Positions 25,750 through 38,330 of a DNA stretch of 64,000 nt are shown one piece after another. Each line of letters opens with the position of its first letter. Position 1 is the first letter of the stretch. Source of the DNA: Brachynemurus nebulosus (Eukaryota; Arthropoda; Insecta; Neuroptera; Myrmeleontidae); the NCBI GenBank assembly GCA_035578155.1, contig JAPWDM010000002.1, positions 35,822,437-35,886,436 of the forward strand, in the 5' to 3' direction. Below the pieces are notes generated by a model. That model was not told the origin of the DNA, made no database searches, and worked only from the letters and a program-made list of their open reading frames with translations. A program made the translations under genes and the position numbers.

Positions 25750-27599
25750 CTATTATTAAGCAGATCGTACAAAGAGTACATACATTACCGGTGTACATTT
25801 TATACGAAATTGTTGACACGGTACAGCATTGTGTTGCAATTAGTGAAGTTTGACTTGACGCTGTACAGTACTCCTGACCCTCAAGGATGTCAACGTGTTC
25901 ATAAAAATTGTCCAATTGTAATGTAACTGCCTCAGCGTCCTGTTTTAAATAACGAGAACATAATATCCATTTCCCTTTTATTTATTTCGAATATTTTATT
26001 AATATATTATGTTCCTCCCCAACGCTACCATAATTCATGCAGTTCTATGCACTTTGTCATGAAACTGTTGTTACTTTTTCTAAAACACCTAACTAACACC
26101 ATCCTGGAAATTTTAAGTTGTGAAACTGTCAAAAAGCGGCAATGCTTGTTTTGGTATTTTCAACGAAATTAACATCTAGTACGTAAAATATATTTACCGA
26201 TTTTTTACAAATCGATTTTGGGCGTATTCAAATAGAGATTAAATAAAAGCTTCAATGAATTTTTACTTTTGATCATACTGTATCGCTGTACCGAATATAA
26301 CTACATTTTCATTCATTTTCATTTTTTTTTTCATAAACATAACATAATGTTAGAACTGTTGAAATTTAATGTTTCCTGTAACCGACGTAACAGCTGCATT
26401 TAAAACCGTCGCATCGCTAACAACTAACTTGTTATTATATACAGGAAAAGCATGGAAAGCAAGGAAAATATGACCTAAACCAGTCAGCCAACAGAGCCGA
26501 CCATTCATCCCATCACTTGTAATATTAAAATTGATATGCATATAACATAGATTTACCTCAACGTACCCGAGCCAGTCAGCAAGCTACCAACGAGGATTAT
26601 TTTTTAAAAAGAACCAGTCCTCGCTCTTACCGCCCCGACCCAACCCGCACAACTTCATGTTTTTTAATATTTTTTAATAAAATAAAATTAATTAATATAA
26701 TAAATTGTGATGTTTGCAGCTTCTTGAGTTTATTAACATCAGTCTATTTTGTAAATGTACGTAAAGTAATTTCATAAATCTAAAAAAAATAACATTTCTT
26801 TTAATAACAAAAAATTTATAATAATAATTTTAAATTTTTTACATAAACTTTATAAAACATGTTACAGTAAGTACTATACAGTGCTGAAAGATTATATCGT
26901 TTTGCAATTTTTATGTACAAGTAAAAACAAAAAAAGTTGAAAATTAAACATAATTAAAATTACTCTGAAACATTTTCAAAATTTCCTTAACTACCTATTG
27001 ATAAGTTTATTAAAAACCTTAAAAACCCATCTAATGTTTCCGAAAGCTTCAAAAGAGTCTAGCCGACTAGGTATCTGTATGGAATTCGGTCCAGCGCCTT
27101 ATCCGGCTATTCTTTTATATACATATGGATTATGGTAAGGAATGTTCGAAAAAATATATCAAACCTCTATCCCCTATATTATCAGAGATAATAGACGTTA
27201 CAACCCTTAAGATATTATATAAATTTAACAAGGAACATTAATATAATATTAAACTAGCGTTAATGTTACATATTTTTTTCACATTCGTATCCAGTTAAAG
27301 AGGAATCCTGCTTTAGGAGGTCTGAAAAGTGTGTTCTTTCGGAAATTTTTTTACGGCAGAAGAAAACAGCTAAGACTAGCGAACTTTTTGGGATATTTTC
27401 GTACATATACTTAAACATTATATAAAATTTTTTTCAATGGGAAGCAATCAAATGCATTTGATTTAAGCGCACATTTGTAGAAGCACCTCCCAATTTAAGT
27501 CTTTTATCGGTGAGAAAGACTCAGGTCGTAATTTTTGTCTGAAACAGAAAAAACGTAAAATTTTAATTTTCATACTTTTTTCTTCTAAGAAACTAAGAA
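25750..27599. other. AT-rich DNA, nothing recognised
   Basis: Several frames of about 60 codons, none with motifs. A GC-rich patch at 26560-26650 (gagccagtcagc...ccgccccgacccaacccgc) stands out but has no partner. Confidence 0.4.
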
Positions 27600-27631
27600 C
27601 CCCCCCCCAAAAAAAAAAAAAAAAAAAAAAA
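27600..27631. repeat. C9A23 homopolymer junction
   Basis: Nine C (27600-27608) run straight into 23 A (27609-27631). The A run is on the plus strand, so it is not the tail of the minus-strand element to its right. Confidence 0.95.
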
Positions 27632-27689
27632 TGTGAAATTTAGAATGACTCTAACAAGGAATGTTACGGAAGTGTTCCCCTGCGATTTC

Positions 27690-28603
27690 GTTCATTTTAA
27701 GATATTGTAGTACCTGACAAAGTAACTGTAGATTTCATTCTACCTATGTATAACCATGTTCACCTTTGAACGGGTTCAAAACCAAGGTCAGCTTCAGGTT
27801 GTGCTACCCCAATAACTACATTTTCCTTCCTTTTCCTTTTTTTATTTTTGACAATCTTAAATTCTTCATTAGTACTCTCTTGATGTTCTTTTCTATGTAC
27901 ATTTGGCACATTTTCTTTTGTGATTTGTTCTTTCCTTTTGGCGCCTGCCATTGAAGCTACTTGGCTGTATGTAGGTTTATCTATTTTCTCTTCAACGTTT
28001 GCTACGTTTACTTTTTCAGTTGATGTATTGGCATTGTCTGCATTGTTGGCAATGTTTGCACATTTGTCATTATTAGCACTATTCGCAGGATTAGTAATAT
28101 TCTGGGTATTAAACACTTTCTGATTACCTTTAAGTCTTTGTATTTCTATTTCTTTTCCCTCTAGTTTTTCACTTATAAGTTTCATTTTGTCATCCATTTC
28201 TTGGAGTAGCTTTTTTAACAACATATTTTCATTGCTTAAAAATTCATTTTTCTGCTTTAGTAGCTCCATCCTTATATTCTCTACTTCCTTCTTTTCTTCC
28301 TGTTGCTTATTTACTTCTACTTCTATAAGCTTCGTAGCATCTCTACTAGGCCCAGCAGAGTTGCTTGAAACAGGCACTGGTGATGAAATTTTCACATCAA
28401 TTTTTGAAGTCATCTTGCATTTAGGACAGGTCCACACTTTTGTTAATTTTTCATCTATCAATTTACTAAAAACTTTCAATATCAATTTTCAAGCATTAAA
28501 TATGATAGCTTAAATTTCACTCTGAACAAATAATTACATCGCTATATTTTCTATCAATCGTATTTTGACATTTAGCACACGTCAAACCACGTCCACCTGC
28601 CAT
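27690..28603 (-). pseudogene. Non-LTR retrotransposon ORF1 with PHD-type zinc finger, 3'-truncated
   Basis: On the minus strand a start codon at 28601-28603 opens MAGGRGLTCAKCQ, with the first Cys pair of a PHD-like finger; after stops near 28515-28490 the same region continues with KVWTCPKCK, the last Cys pair. A 241-codon open frame (27760-28485) follows. It has a long charged coiled coil (about residues 55-120), a polar Asn-rich linker, a basic stretch KNKKRKRK and ...ADLGFEPVQR. After a TGA the text TWLYIGRM is still readable, matching the start of the RNA-binding part of such proteins. PHD plus coiled coil ORF1 proteins occur in CR1/Jockey-group elements, where they bind element RNA. ORF2 (endonuclease, reverse transcriptase) is absent. 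No activity expected. Confidence 0.8.
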
Positions 28604-28621
28604 GACGGCAGACACAATACT

Positions 28622-28807
28622 AGTAGTAAAGTTACAGTGATTCTGTACTAAAAGTAGTAAGATCACAACAGTTTTGTCCTAAACGGAGTAAGGTCACGGC
28701 AGTTCTATACCCAGAGTAGAAAAGTTACAACAGTTCTATACCAAAATTAACAATAATACAGCGGTTCTATTCCAAAAGTAGTAACATTACAGTGATCCTA
28801 GACCGAA
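28622..28807 (-). repeat. 31-bp tandem repeat, six units, upstream of ORF1
   Basis: Units start at 28622, 28653, 28684, 28715, 28746 and 28777 and follow agtagtaa..ttacaacagttctatacc. They lie 19 bp upstream of the ORF1 start codon, where non-LTR elements carry their internal promoter. Repeated 5' monomers of this kind are known in other non-LTR families. A promoter role is inferred. Confidence 0.85.
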
Positions 28808-29561
28808 AGATTTACGAGAACGAAATAAAAGTCACGAGTACGTTTTCATCATTAAAATTTTATTGTAACAGAGTTCATTTCCAGCAAAAATTTTGCATAT
28901 AAGAATTTTGTATATGTCGAAAACATATTATGCCGGTAACTTTGTTGAACGGCCATAATTCCACAAGGATCTGCCATTTGTTTTGTCAAATTGTTTCCAT
29001 GTAGGTAAGTCATTTTACCCTTGATCGTACAAATTTATGCGATGTAAAAGTAGCAAAATAAAATAGATTGTTACACTGTTGAACGAAATTTGTTTTAAAA
29101 CTCCGCAAGTTAACTGGGCACCGGACCTGGCTTCTGGTCCAGCTGGCTCTACTCTCACTCAGGTAATATTACATTACAGGCAATATACAAAAATCACACT
29201 ACATGGTAAAAAAGTAATAGATACTGAGGTAACTTCTAATTCTAATAATAATACTGAAATATAATGAAGAGTTTAAATTAAAATTAATCAATTTTATTTT
29301 TAATAATAGTATTACTTTTCAAATCTAAATTAAAATTATCAACACAATATTAAAATAAAAATTTTTCAAGGAAAATGTATCTATATTGTAACATTTCATA
29401 ATATTTATTTGTAAATATCATTTTGCCAATTCTGAATTTAAAAGTTAACTTTACAGTTGCCTGTGATAGTATTAAAATGGCTTATTTTTTCCACACGTGA
29501 AAAAAGTATTAAGTTTTCACGGTGAGAACTACAAATCATATAACACAGTCTAGTGTTATAC
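28808..29561. other. AT-rich DNA, nothing recognised
   Basis: A 61-codon frame (29079-29264) has no motif. Confidence 0.45.
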
Positions 29562-29930
29562 CAACTAATGGCGGAAATGATTCGAGGCTACAAAAATATG
29601 ATCTAAAATTACAGAATGACTTTTAAACAATCGGCTAATGCTTAAGAAAGTGTCTGTAAGTATCTACATGGTAAACGAAGTGGTCGGAAAATGACATTTC
29701 ATATTACACAACCAAATTTTGTTTCAACTAATAGCGGAAATGATTCCAGAATGCAATAATACTGTTTAAAATTAAAGAAAGGTTTTTAAGTATTTTTTTA
29801 ATGCTTAAAAAAGTGTCGATATGTACATGAATTACATGGTAAGCGAAGTGGTCGGAAAACGACATTTCATGTTACACAATGAACTGTTATTTCAACTAAT
29901 GACTGAAATGATTCCAGGTCAATCAAAAAG
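29562..29930 (+). repeat. About 165-bp direct repeat, two units and a partial
   Basis: Units begin at 29562, 29725 and 29893 with caactaatggcggaaatgat and variants. Each contains acatggtaa.cgaagtggtc and acatttcat.ttacacaa. The flanks show no clear ends. Confidence 0.8.
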
Positions 29931-30207
29931 TTTAAAATAAGTTTTAAAACTTATTTTCTAGATATATTACTTTGTGCATCTTTTGTGGGATACGTCACAA
30001 CAACTGCGATAACGGCAATCGATAGTGCAAAAGGGAATTTTATTATAATTTTTAGATTTCTTCTGTATTCTACCAACTACAGAAATAACTTGTTTTTGTA
30101 ACATCAAATCAAATACAAATCTTTTATTTTTTTATAAAAGATATACTTCTATTTTTACAAAAGATGTATAGATAACAATCCCAATATCAGTACCAGAATA
30201 TTGCAGC

Positions 30208-30425
30208 GTGAAACTAGGATTCCAAAAAATACTTGGAGATATAAATCCTTGTGATTTTTACGTCTGGGGAGCGTTAAAAACAAAAGTATACGAGGTCCAA
30301 ATTAATAATGCTGAGCAACTATGGAACAGAATTCAAAATGCTGTAAATATATTACGAGAAAACGATGACGTTTTAAGAAGGGTGCACTTAAATTTTTTAC
30401 GTCGTGTTGACCTCTACATGACTGT
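30208..30425 (+). pseudogene. Mariner-type transposase C-terminal fragment
   Basis: The frame contains GDINPCDFYVWGALKTKVYE, which fits the region around the last catalytic acid of Tc1/mariner-group transposases (usual SPDLxPxDFxLWG, then LK..VY). Helical text ending DDVLRRVHLNFLRRVDLYM fits the usual C-terminus. Nothing upstream reads as the rest of the catalytic core or as the helix-turn-helix domain, so only the tail is left. After about residue 72 the frame continues into non-homologous sequence. These enzymes cut and paste DNA at TA sites. Confidence 0.75.
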
Positions 30426-31052
30426 ACCCCTTTTTGTACGGTATTGTACGTCTCATTGTTTACCTTCCGTAATACATATTAATTATCATTATGTTCTCAA
30501 GCTGAGCTATATATAGTTTAAGTAATTATTAATTGCTGTATAGTTAATTGTCCATGGTAATTGTTATATGGAGCAATTGTTAGAAACATTAATAAGGAAT
30601 TATTTCTAGAACGTTCAGAAGAGAGAGAGCATACGTTAGATCGTCAACAAGTCAAATGGGTGATTCTACTTTTTACGTCCTTCAAAAAATTAAACTTGTC
30701 TCCACAATAAGAAGGTTAAAACTATATACAGAATGAAGAAACTGTCAATTATTTTATTTAAATAAAGTTAACTCCTATTTAGATGACGTACCTATTTTTG
30801 CTTTAATTTTTGATTTAATTTTTTTTATAAAAATGGTATCAACCTTTTATTGCAGTTCTAAAACCCATGCCCCTATTACCTATTGCTTGGGACTAGAACG
30901 TTTTTTAAAAATAAGTTTACTGAAACCACACAATATTATAAATAAAAAAGAGAGTTTTGTTACGCATGGTAATTAGAAAGTTAAATTTTATTTATCTGCA
31001 GAATTATTTTTTTTTTTTTTTGGCGTGACAAAAAATTGTCGCAAAAATTTGA
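30426..31052. other. AT-rich DNA, nothing recognised
   Basis: No terminal repeats that would delimit the transposase relic were found. Confidence 0.45.
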
Positions 31053-31494
31053 GTATCCTTCGTCACAACTGCCAAATATTGCTATAAGTTTAAAAAAAAT
31101 AGGTGAAAGGGTCATGTTTTTTTGGTGAAACGAAACGCCAAAGACCATAGAACATAAAGCGAAAGTCAAATCAAGTGATGGACATTGAGAGCTTGTCATT
31201 TTTTTTACATCAAGCAAGAAGACCGGCTGCGTGTGTTTATAGAGTGTATCCTTCGTCACGGCTTTTTCTGGTATGTATTTAACGAATTTCAAATCGTTTT
31301 TAAGTAAATATTATTTGTAATAATGTAAGCTGTACGATAAACTCAAGTTTTCGATCTAAGTTATCGCTGTTCACGATTCATAACGATTTTGTTGGAAAAT
31401 TGTATCCTCCATCACACGTGTATTCTTCGTCACACGCGTATCCTTCGTCACGGTAGAATGTGACGATGGGAGACATGAAAGTGGCGAAGGATAC
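31053..31494. repeat. Cluster of GTATCCTTCGTCAC motifs
   Basis: Direct copies at 31053, 31246, 31402 (one variant), 31420 and 31438, and one inverted copy GTGGCGAAGGATAC at 31481-31494. The last three direct copies are 18 bp apart. The arrangement, with an inverted copy at the far edge, suggests subterminal repeats of a small DNA element of about 440 bp. No target duplication confirmed. Confidence 0.6.
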
Positions 31495-34400
31495 AATAAA
31501 ATAAATATATATTTATTATATATCAGTGTTTGTTTGTATATCAATTAAATTTTTTAGTTAATAAGTTGATTAATTTGGTCAACTTTCCTAACCAATTTTT
31601 TATATCATTCAATCAACACAAACAACAAAACAAAACACACTCTTCAATTTTGCAAATCAGACAAAAAAAACCAACTTTTTTTTCTATTTTTTTTAATTGA
31701 TATTAGGAGAACATAATATAAATATTATTTAAATAATAATTTAAATTTAATTTAAACATTTTTTTCTGTCTGGATTCAGTAATCCGCAAAAAAATATTGG
31801 TTTTAATACGAATCCGCGCTGCTGGTCTACAGATACCGAATCTATGATAATTTTCCTACATTCTAGTCCCTACTAGAAATCTACTAAATGGCTTCCTCTA
31901 TTTTTTTTTATGGTTTAGACCAAATAAGTAGAACCACCCAAATACAAAATATTTATTTCAGTACCGAAGAACAACAGAGATCTTTAGGTACACCAATAAT
32001 AATTATTTCAAAAGGTAATCGCCTTATAAAATACACACAAACCAATTTTGAATTAAAAATTAATAAAATAAAAATAAATACTTAAATAAGTTGTCAAGTG
32101 CAAGTTGTACTTACACTGTCAGTGTACTGTACTATCAGTTGTTATTTAATGTTCCTAATAGCATATTATGAGAGTATATAAAATATTTTTCCTGATAAAA
32201 TAATTTTATTATTGAAATATACTACAATTCTTGATTTCAAAGTGATTGTATCTTTATCTTGACCAAATTACCCTTACCAGAAGTAAAAAAAATATATATT
32301 AATTGTATCAACACGCACCGTCCGTTCTTCTTTCAGTAATAATCAGTGATAATATTTATTATGGAACATGTATTAACAGATAATATGTTATAGGGCAGAA
32401 AATTACTTACAATTTTTTTCAATTTCTGTTAATATTTTAAATCTATTACGTAAATATTACAATGAATATCTACGCTAACTAATATGAAATATATCAGAGT
32501 ACCTAAGCTAGACTTATAAATATGGAAAAACTGTTATGTTTTAAGTAGTTACGTAAGAAAATTCCGTCCTGATAATTTTCGTTCAATCTACACATCATTC
32601 TAAATGTTCAAAGATTTTCCTGAGCGATCCTTCTCGTAATAAGAGTCGAGGACCCTTTTTAAGAGATTACTCTAGAAAAATGAACCATATTTAGTTATAA
32701 TTATGTACCTTTTATTGAATTTGTGCTTTAATTAACTTTCCTCTGATACTCTACTTAATGCTCTTGGGTAAAACTATATTGTTTTAACTTTCCAAGTTGC
32801 CTCCCGAAACTAGCCCACAGAATCAAAATTCAACTTTACGTCTATAATTACACCACCACACTCTATCTCTGTGCTAAATTTCAAATTTTTGCATCGAATA
32901 GCTTCAGAGAAAATGGCCTGTAACAGAGAAATGACCTTGCGATATGTTTCATAAATGTTCCGATTTGTCAGTTTTGCTACGGAACATTAAAATTCAGATA
33001 GAATCAACAAAATATTGATTTTTTCACTTAATTTTTTACTTTTAATTGTTTTAATTCTTTTGGTATAAAACTTTCATTTATTAAATAATGGTACTGAAAT
33101 TTAAAGATTTTCATACGGCTACAATTTAACCAATACACCTAACCTAAGAGATTTAAATCTCTATTGAATTTCAATTAATAATTACTAATCAATAATAAAC
33201 AGACATATTTTCAATTTCAATTTTAAGCTGAGCTAACCAAAAATTGGTACGAATTCACATTCATTTACATATTTTTACTTTTGAAAGACCTGTACCTTTT
33301 AAATAAAACAGGAAAACCAAGAATTTTTATTTTACATTCTACATTATTAATACATCTCCAATTTACAAGTGAAACAAATGTGTTAGCGTTCGAGAATTTT
33401 ATTATAAAATTTCAGATGTGTAGTCCCACCATTCGTGTAAAATAAGTGGGAGTATTAACAGGATCGTAGCGTAACATCTGTTCAAAATATTTCAATTTTA
33501 TTTAGACAATGTACTACCTTGAACATAATATTTTATAGACGTAACACTATTTTATTTCATTTATATTTATATGCTGGTACAGTAATGGTAAAAATATTGA
33601 AGATACCAAATAAAAAATTAATGATATATTATTATATAGTATTATAAAAGCAATTGTTTATAGAATGAAGTTAGATGATATATTGAACATTATTTTGCAA
33701 AATTACTTTAAAAACTCACAAAAAAGATTCAAATTAAAAAAATGACATTTAAGTATAATACAGAGGCAGACTAAATTTATTACTTTTAATTGTGTTTAAA
33801 AAAATGGCGAGAGTATTTATAGAAAACAGACGTATTAAGCTAGGGTTTCTTAATGATTAAAGTTTTTCATAACTAAAAATTTCGTTAGTATGTACGACGT
33901 GTTATGTAAAATTTCATTATCATTCAAGACAAAAAAAAAAACTGTTGTCAGTACTGACATCCTACTGTAATAACTATAATTAGTAATGATAAACATTGAA
34001 AGAAACTGCACAATTCACCTTGGAAGCAAGCTCTGTTTCTACTTGAAAATTTTTTCGGCATTTTTGTCATTGTTTCCGAAGTCATTTACGAAAAACAAAA
34101 AGTTTTTTCCTTTTCCAATATTTATGAGGCTGGTCGAACACTGAAATTTTATAACACCGAAACACACTTCCATGTAAAATTTAATGTACTAAAACATTTT
34201 CTTCATTTTTCTTTTATTGACTGACTAAACTTGGAAACTGAAATTTGGAACTTAATTTTTGGAGGGTGTTCTCTAATACTGAAACATACCTCGATACAAA
34301 ATTTCATTTATTGGGGACTATTTTCTCTACTATAAAATTATTGTTTAAATTTTTGGAAATTTAACTGTATGTATCTCCTAAATTTACTGACATAATTAAA

Positions 34401-34719
34401 ATAATTTTAATTGACTGTTTTTAGTAAGTATCTGTATTTTTTTAAAATTTTTCGGATAGGTATACCATTAAAAAATTACGAGGAGGAGGAAGATATATTT
34501 TTCGCCACTTTGACATACAGTATTTAGCAACCGTACTTTAAAATGAAAAATCCTAAAAGGAATCTTATTTTACAACCTATACGGTTTAGTACGTGAAAAA
34601 GATTTCCATCCACATTTTCTAGTAGGAGAAAGTACCTCAAGGAATTTATAAAGATACTTTTTCCTTCATATTAATTGAGACTTACACCTATAACATTTGC
34701 ATTCAAATTTCATGATTAT
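31495..34719. other. AT-rich DNA, nothing recognised
   Basis: More than 3 kb without a coding frame above 65 codons and without paired repeats that I could detect by eye. Confidence 0.45.
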
Positions 34720-34850
34720 ATGTCCAAGGATTTATGGAGGTGACAGACAGACACAAAGGGACCGACAGACATGTCGAAATTATGAAGTTTCCGAAAGAGT
34801 TTTTACGGAACCCTAATAAAAATGAATAAATAAATTGTAGACAAAATAAT
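34720..34850 (+). repeat. Possible retroelement tail
   Basis: The run of gacagacagacacaaagggaccgacagacat followed by tttacggaaccctaataaa resembles the 3' end of dispersed insect non-LTR elements or SINEs. This rests on recall of the phrase type only. No body is recognised. Confidence 0.35.
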
Positions 34851-35324
34851 ATTTTCCATCCATTATTAGTTTTTTATGATTTGATGTATGAAAACGAATA
34901 TCATAAAAAATTTTAATGCAAAATAACCGAATCACAAATAACCAGATGTGGTGGATAATTCACATCAGCCAAAAATGGACGTAAATGAATAATAATTGTA
35001 TCATGTATAACTCAACAATTTCGACATCAAATTTATTTTAAAGAAAATATTCCAAGCTAACAGTTTTACTATTTTTTAGTTTTGTCTTAGAAAATTTGTT
35101 CTAGAGCAGGTGTCAGCTGCCTTTTTTTGTTGCGGATCAAAATCAGCCAAAATGTAATTATTTAGAGGACATCTTGAGCAAGTGGAATGTTCATCTAAAA
35201 GAGCATGAAGCTCTCTTTTAAAAAATAGGACTAATGGTTATCGTATTTAGAATATTAGAACTCATCAGTTGGATCATTTGAAAATATTAAAATATGTCAT
35301 TTAATGATTGGCGAATCATAAGTT
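34851..35324. other. AT-rich DNA, nothing recognised
   Basis: No supported feature. Confidence 0.45.
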
Positions 35325-35594
35325 ACCGTCATTTGGGGTGGAATTGATAAAAAAAAAAAGGAAAAAAAAAACATAACTTGGTCTTAATTTTATAGAAATA
35401 AAACACAATCGGAGCAAAATGGTTTATATGTATAGATGATGGTAATACGGACCTTATTGCAAAATGTCGTTTCCTTACATGTCAAAACATAGTCTACAGG
35501 AAGCAAGGAAGCCATGAACAATCTCATACTCGTTATGGAGTGACATTGTTCACACGAATTCGCAGCCCTGAAAACGCACTTTCTTCATTAAGAG

Positions 35595-35790
35595 TAGGCC
35601 CGACGACAGGGTGGTGTAACCGGGTTACAGCCTCGCTGCCCGGGCTTAAGGAGGGAGTCCGTAGCTGTCCGTAGAAGGCCAGAAAAAAAAGTTAAGGGCT
35701 TTTTTTTGTTCATCGCCTATTTTTTCGGGAGGAAAATTTTTATAAAATACGGTTTTAGTCGCAGGGCCCGCCATTTTTTCCACGGCCCTA
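35595..35790. mobile_element. hAT-like MITE, 196 bp, nested
   Basis: TAGGCCCGACG on the left and CGGCCCTA on the right. A perfect 8-bp duplication ATTAAGAG lies at 35587-35594 and 35791-35798. The body has gggcccgccattttttcc, shared with the neighbour at 35930-36103. Confidence 0.87.
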
Positions 35791-35929
35791 ATTAAGAGTA
35801 TAAAAATTGTTTGACCACCATTATTTTTAAATTTTCAAAAAAATTCTTTTTGTAAAAAAGTTTGTTTGATGCTTATAATAAATTTTAACAGTTTTAAAGA
35901 GTATAAAACATGGTCAGATACATCGTATA

Positions 35930-36103
35930 CAGGCCCGGCGAGAGGGTGGGATAGCCGGGGTTGTAGCCCCGGGGCCCGGGCAGAAAAATGGGGCCTGGGA
36001 AAAAGTAAGAACCTTTTTTTGGGCTCATCGCTTATTTTTTGGGGGGGTATTTTTAAGAGATGTGCTCTATTCCCGGGGCCCGCCATTTCTCTCTACGGCC
36101 CTG
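35930..36103. mobile_element. hAT-like MITE, 174 bp, nested
   Basis: CAGGCCCGGCG on the left and CGGCCCTG on the right. A perfect 8-bp duplication ATCGTATA lies at 35922-35929 and 36104-36111. It is of the same family as 35595-35790 and 25546-25741. The overlapping frames of 83 and 92 codons across it are artefacts of its GC-rich body. Confidence 0.9.
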
Positions 36104-36553
36104 ATCGTATACGGCTATACGCAATTAATCTTTCAATACAATAAGTAAACAACCTCACCCCATGTATATGATTAATCTCACACCACCCCAATAATATGTC
36201 CAATATGGCAAAAAATACTGAACTGATTATGTGCAGCCAAGCACGTGATGGTTACAAAGCATCAACAAATATGTGTATTGTATTAAAATATAAAAACTTT
36301 TGACTTATCAGATAAAGTTTTAAAAGTTCACTTTCACCCAAAAATACTTCTTTTAATACACTATATTTTTTTTAAATATATGGAACTGCTGAACTTGACG
36401 TGTAGAGAGTATTTTCAGCGATATTATTTCTTCCATTATCGGTCGGTAAAATCACATTCTAAACTATAGTTCTGGCGCTATATTCAATTTAAAAAAATAT
36501 GATTTTGTGAACAATCTCACCCCCGATTATCAATTTCACCCCAAATGACGGTA

Positions 36554-37676
36554 CCGAAGTCTGCTTTTGACTTTTGAAAATACTACAAAAACCTGCCTTT
36601 ACGTGTGATGAGTCGATTGAACTTCGGCCAAACTTTTCAACATACCTGTACCCTTGGCTCTCTCGAATCGGTTCGTCGAAAATACATAGTGCACATTACA
36701 TCTCGAAAATTTAATAAACATACATCGATGTCGACGCTTTGCCTCGATCGAGGTGTTGCGGTTTGCGACCATACAGTAGGCACCTTCACAAACGCTAACA
36801 GTAACAGTAACATATATCTAGAGGATATATAGATACATTTATAGTGGTACTATTATTGCGGTAGAAAGTTGGTAGCACTGTATATATACGTATCTAGTGT
36901 TATATGATTGATAAATTAGTACATGCACTAGTATTGGATTCGAAGCAGGAAAATTCCCAGCAGAATTAGATTATTTCTGTGGGATATACACCACATGAGA
37001 TCACCGGCATACATACACTCATTCTATAGTTGTACAGCTTAACCAACCAGTATCTGTATGTTTATTGTTATAGTTGGGTGCCTGCCTGGGCCATATAGCG
37101 TTTGGTACCACCACTGGCTGTTCATATTTGTTCTGTGCTTATTACGAACCAATACACAAAAATAGGTATGTGTGTTTATTACACATATGGATATGTTCAT
37201 AATATGTTGATACAATACACAAAAAGGGTCACTAGGTAGACACATTCCATATTATATGTGGCTGTTGTAAATATAAAATTACATTATTAATTTTTATTGG
37301 GTGTTATAAAAATAATTTGTTTGTATTGGTAAATTAAATTTATAAATAAAATAAACTCATAAAACTACCATAACAGTGGAGGCGCTGGACAAATTTAAAT
37401 TATCTGGTTGCAATATAAAATGTCAAATTTGTTATCAGTCATGGTTAGAATGGTTAGAATTGTTAGCGAGGTTTCCATAACAATTGCTGCATCCCACGTT
37501 TAAAGATGACAATAATATTCACTTTTCACCAGTTATAATTGCACCCATCGTAACAATTCTTTAGGAATGCACAATATCAAATATTAATGTGGCCAAATTT
37601 ATGTGTTTTAGTTTAGACAAAATATCCTTATTTGGTGCTAGTTTTTATCTTTAGGAACTCAACGTAATTATAAAAT
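36554..37676. other. Intergenic DNA with an unrecognised 75-codon frame
   Basis: 36605-36832 (plus) has a higher G+C than its surroundings but no motif or domain that I recognise. I leave it uncalled. Confidence 0.35.
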
Positions 37677-38036
37677 ACCCCTGTCGCAGCATCCTGCATA
37701 ACAGAGCGAATTTCCATTTAAAAAAATTAGTTTTTCTCCGAAAGCAGGTTACACCGTTTAAAAACCATTTTTAAGTAATTCCTCTCCTCTTTCCAATGGT
37801 GTAGAAAAAATATCGCAGACCGTTGAATTTGGGAAACCTTGGCAAAAATTAGTTTTTTCACAAAAAATTCCCAAAAAACCATCAGCCGTGTCTGGTTAAG
37901 GAACTCATTCAATATTTTTAATAGATTTGAGCGTTACTTTATGGTATGCCATATTTGATATTAGTAAATGAAAACACTTTACTTTTATAACACATACGCT
38001 TATAACATGTTTCGGTCTATATGAGCATTCTCAAAC

Positions 38037-38115
<79 letters not shown>

Positions 38116-38330
38116 AACTTTAGTAAATGGCAATTTTAGTTTCTTCACCTATGGTTTTTTGGACATTTTTCGTGAAAAAAATTTGGCGGAATGAGGCGGA
38201 AAAATCTCATAAAGGTTTTTTCTATTTACAATTATTCTATATCAGCTAGTTTCCGAGAAAAACGTACTTTTGTAAATGGAAATTCGCTATGTTATGCAGG
38301 ATGCTGCGACAGGGGTATTTTTTAAATATT
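37677..38330. mobile_element. Two Helitron-like 5' ends head to head
   Basis: A 5' end in plus sense (CCCCTGTCGCAGCATCCTGC, from about 37678) and the same end in minus sense (ending about 38328) form an inverted pair of about 45 bp. Each is followed inward by body text of the same family (the 38110-38330 part, reversed, reads TCTCGGAAACTAGCTGA, like 38490-38510). Each inner end is cut off, the left one near 37908, where sequence related to 11475-11514 begins. An (AT)n array lies between them. It could be two truncated insertions or a short TIR derivative. Confidence 0.65.
38038..38107. repeat. (TA)n array
   Basis: Between the two head-to-head Helitron-like ends. Confidence 0.95.

Larger units (their letters stand above)
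35325..36553. mobile_element. TA-flanked TIR element, TACCGTCATTTGGGGTG ends
   Basis: The ends are near-perfect inverted copies of 27 bp beginning TACCGTCATTTGGGGTG. TA stands at both edges, as for Tc1/mariner-type insertion. Subterminal caccc words (36155-36190 and 36520-36540) repeat the TIR theme. No transposase remains. About 400 bp of its 1229 bp are two later nested insertions with their duplications. Confidence 0.82.

Noticed and set aside
30981..31292. 103-codon minus-strand frame
   Set aside because: It crosses the GTATCCTTCGTCAC repeat cluster and has no recognisable motif.
31495..34719. Possible host exons
   Set aside because: No frame with motif, codon bias or splice-site pair convincing enough to support an exon.
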